Source: Silene latifolia
Lineage: Eukaryota > Streptophyta > Magnoliopsida > Caryophyllales > Caryophyllaceae
Direction of reading: 5' to 3'
Length of the DNA: 64,000 nt
Assembly: GCF_048544455.1 (NCBI RefSeq)
Contig: NC_133530.1
Location: forward strand, 16,979,748-17,043,747
Shown: in pieces, positions 62,709 through 64,000 of the stretch
Position numbering within the stretch: position 1 is the first letter of the stretch
Layout: each line of letters starts with the position of its first letter
The notes under the pieces: model-generated
The model's database searches: none
Seen by the model: the letters and a program-made list of their open reading frames with translations, nothing else
What the model was told of the DNA's origin: nothing
Program-made: the position numbers and the translations under genes

Positions 62709-62874
62709 ATTGTTAATTGTTGTTGTTGTTGTTGTTGTTTTTTGTTTTTTATTTAGTTGAATTTGAGAGAATTTTTTTTAGAGAGATAAAGTCAAAAGGG
62801 CATTCATCGTCTTTTTTATGAAAAACGTCGTCGATATTTACTAAAACGTCGTCGATATAAATCAGCCCCCGTTA

Positions 62875-63022
62875 TTTATAAGCGGTAATGTTAACGCCAC
62901 TACCATTTTTGTTATTGTCACTCTATTTATGAGAGAGTGAATAGTAAAATACCTATATAATTGACTTGTAATTGAATGGCATTAACAAAAATAGTAGTGG
63001 CGTTATCATCGCCCTTTATAAG
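62875..63022. mobile_element. hAT-type MITE, 132 bp
   Basis: Element 62883-63014. Left start cggtaatgttaacgccacta; right end in reverse complement gggcgatgataacgccacta; inverted similarity about 33 bp. 8-bp duplication tttataag at 62875-62882 and 63015-63022, consistent with hAT. Confidence 0.85.
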
Positions 63023-63129
63023 ATATCAATTTTTATTTTTAAATTAAGATTGAAAAAAGAATAATTCGGTTTGGAATTTGGCCATGTCTATTTAATTTCA
63101 TTTAACACTCAAAAGAAATTACATTAAGT

Positions 63130-63195
63130 CCCTCTTGTGACGGGTATATCTGTCATAGGCTTGTGACGGTCAAGTATTACCTCACATCCCCTATT
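63130..63195. repeat. Fragment related to MITE family 1
   Basis: cttgtgacgggtatatctgtcat and gacgg...tacctcaca resemble an end of the family 1 MITEs. Ends not defined. Confidence 0.4.
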
Positions 63196-64000
63196 TACTA
63201 AATGAATAAGCGAACTCTATTTTTTTCCCGCCAAAAAGCATATTCTCAAAAAAGGAAACTAATGATACTTATGTTCATTTACTAAATAAGGAAACTAACA
63301 ATTATAATTTAATTTATCTATTATATTTTCATTAAAATTAATCTTTTCATCAAATTATCTTATTTTCATTAAATTCTAAACTATATTATTTTAATTAAAA
63401 TAAAAAATTTGATATAAAACTATAAATTGCTTAATCTTTTATAAATCCTATTATTAGATGATAAGTTGACCCATATTCTGTATAAAACGATCGTTGTTAT
63501 TATTTCCGTGACAAAGAAAATTGAAAAAAAAATTATAAATTGAAACTTATTAGTTTTATGCTATAAAAACATTTTCATTAGAATATATTTCAACTCATGA
63601 CTCAATTCTCTTAACTAATTTTCAGTTCTAACTTTTATTTATCCAAACAAAATATAATGATGACATATGTAAACAATTGTAAGGTATCAATATTATATAA
63701 ATACTTTTATAAAAATATTAAACTTTAAATATCGTGCATATAATGCACGGGGTCTAAACTAGTTGGTAAATAAGACAATAATTAAAGTGCATAGGGAGTC
63801 ACAAATGATTTGTCTTATCTACCCATGTGAGTTTTACTCCATGCTTAAGGATAATTCTATCCTAAAACTTGGTTTGGTTCTACCTGGTTGTTACAAGACT
63901 CCACTTATCTCAATGTTGTTCACTCAATTGAACGGATGAGATAAATTTTAAGTACAAAACACGGGATCCTTGAACACGACTAAACGACTAGGTGCAATAC
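63196..64000. other. AT-rich stretch with a Helitron-like 3' end
   Basis: No gene. At 63733-63749 cgtgcat-ata-atgcacg forms a 7-bp stem hairpin, followed after 9 nt by CTAG and T (63759-63763), the layout of a Helitron 3' terminus. I could not find the 5' end. Confidence 0.55.

Larger units (their letters stand above)
56489..62879. mobile_element. PMD/FAR1-OTU Mutator-like element, 6.4 kb
   Basis: Element 56498-62870. TIR left: tttatatcgacgacgtttta, then gtaaacgtcgacgacg and aaaaagacga. The right end in reverse complement is tttatatcgacgacgtttta, then gtaaatatcgacgacg and aaaaagacga. Target duplication gttattta followed by C (left, 56489-56497) or T (right, 62871-62879), matching at 8 of 9 positions as expected of MULEs. 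Contents: plant-mobile-domain gene (plus) and FAR1-type transposase with OTU-like end (minus), convergent, telomere-like repeats between them and motif arrays inside each end. Unrelated TIRs and proteins to the MULE at 13330. Confidence 0.88.

Overview
This is eukaryotic, plant nuclear DNA. It is AT-rich and intron-containing, and it is crowded with FAR1-type Mutator-like elements (MULEs), copia retrotransposons, MITEs and microsatellites. The only ordinary host gene that looks intact is a wall-associated receptor kinase (WAK). Interstitial CCCTAAA repeats and the repeat types suggest a eudicot; I cannot name the species.

Region 1-30374 is a chain of mobile elements separated by (TA)n tracts. 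Two copies of one autonomous MULE lie in opposite orientation (copy L, 1-7592, cut by the window edge; copy R, 13330-24137). Between them is a 5.66 kb non-coding element (7633-13293). Two more non-coding elements follow (24191-26702 and 26751-30297), built around 20-21 bp minisatellites. All share terminal inverted repeats with two TGAGTC boxes 17-19 bp apart and a TGAGAT box further in. The MULE carries two genes: a FAR1-like transposase, and a 12-exon gene with two Ulp1-like (C48) cysteine-protease modules, the second lacking the catalytic cysteine. Transposase, Ulp1 gene and the short elements look like one autonomous/non-autonomous family.

Region 30375-46580 is gene-poor: noncoding repeats, a possible Helitron end, a Stowaway-type MITE, then a decayed copia element (35206-43267, 123-bp LTRs, perfect 5-bp target duplication). 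A solo LTR is nested in it, and that LTR is itself interrupted by another solo LTR and by rearranged LTR pieces. A 1.18 kb non-autonomous MULE with 9-bp target duplication follows.

Region 46581-51026 holds the WAK gene (three exons, minus strand) and, upstream of it, remnants of further WAK copies. The largest remnant is cut by a copia LTR. Region 51027-56400 is a deleted copia element with at least four MITEs.

Region 56498-62870 is a second, unrelated autonomous-type MULE (9-bp target duplication). It carries a plant-mobile-domain gene and a convergent FAR1 transposase with an OTU-like motif, subterminal arrays at both ends and telomere-like repeats between the genes. A hAT-type MITE sits against its target duplication, and a Helitron-like 3' end lies near 63750. 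Most transposon genes carry small frameshifts; some could be consensus errors rather than decay.
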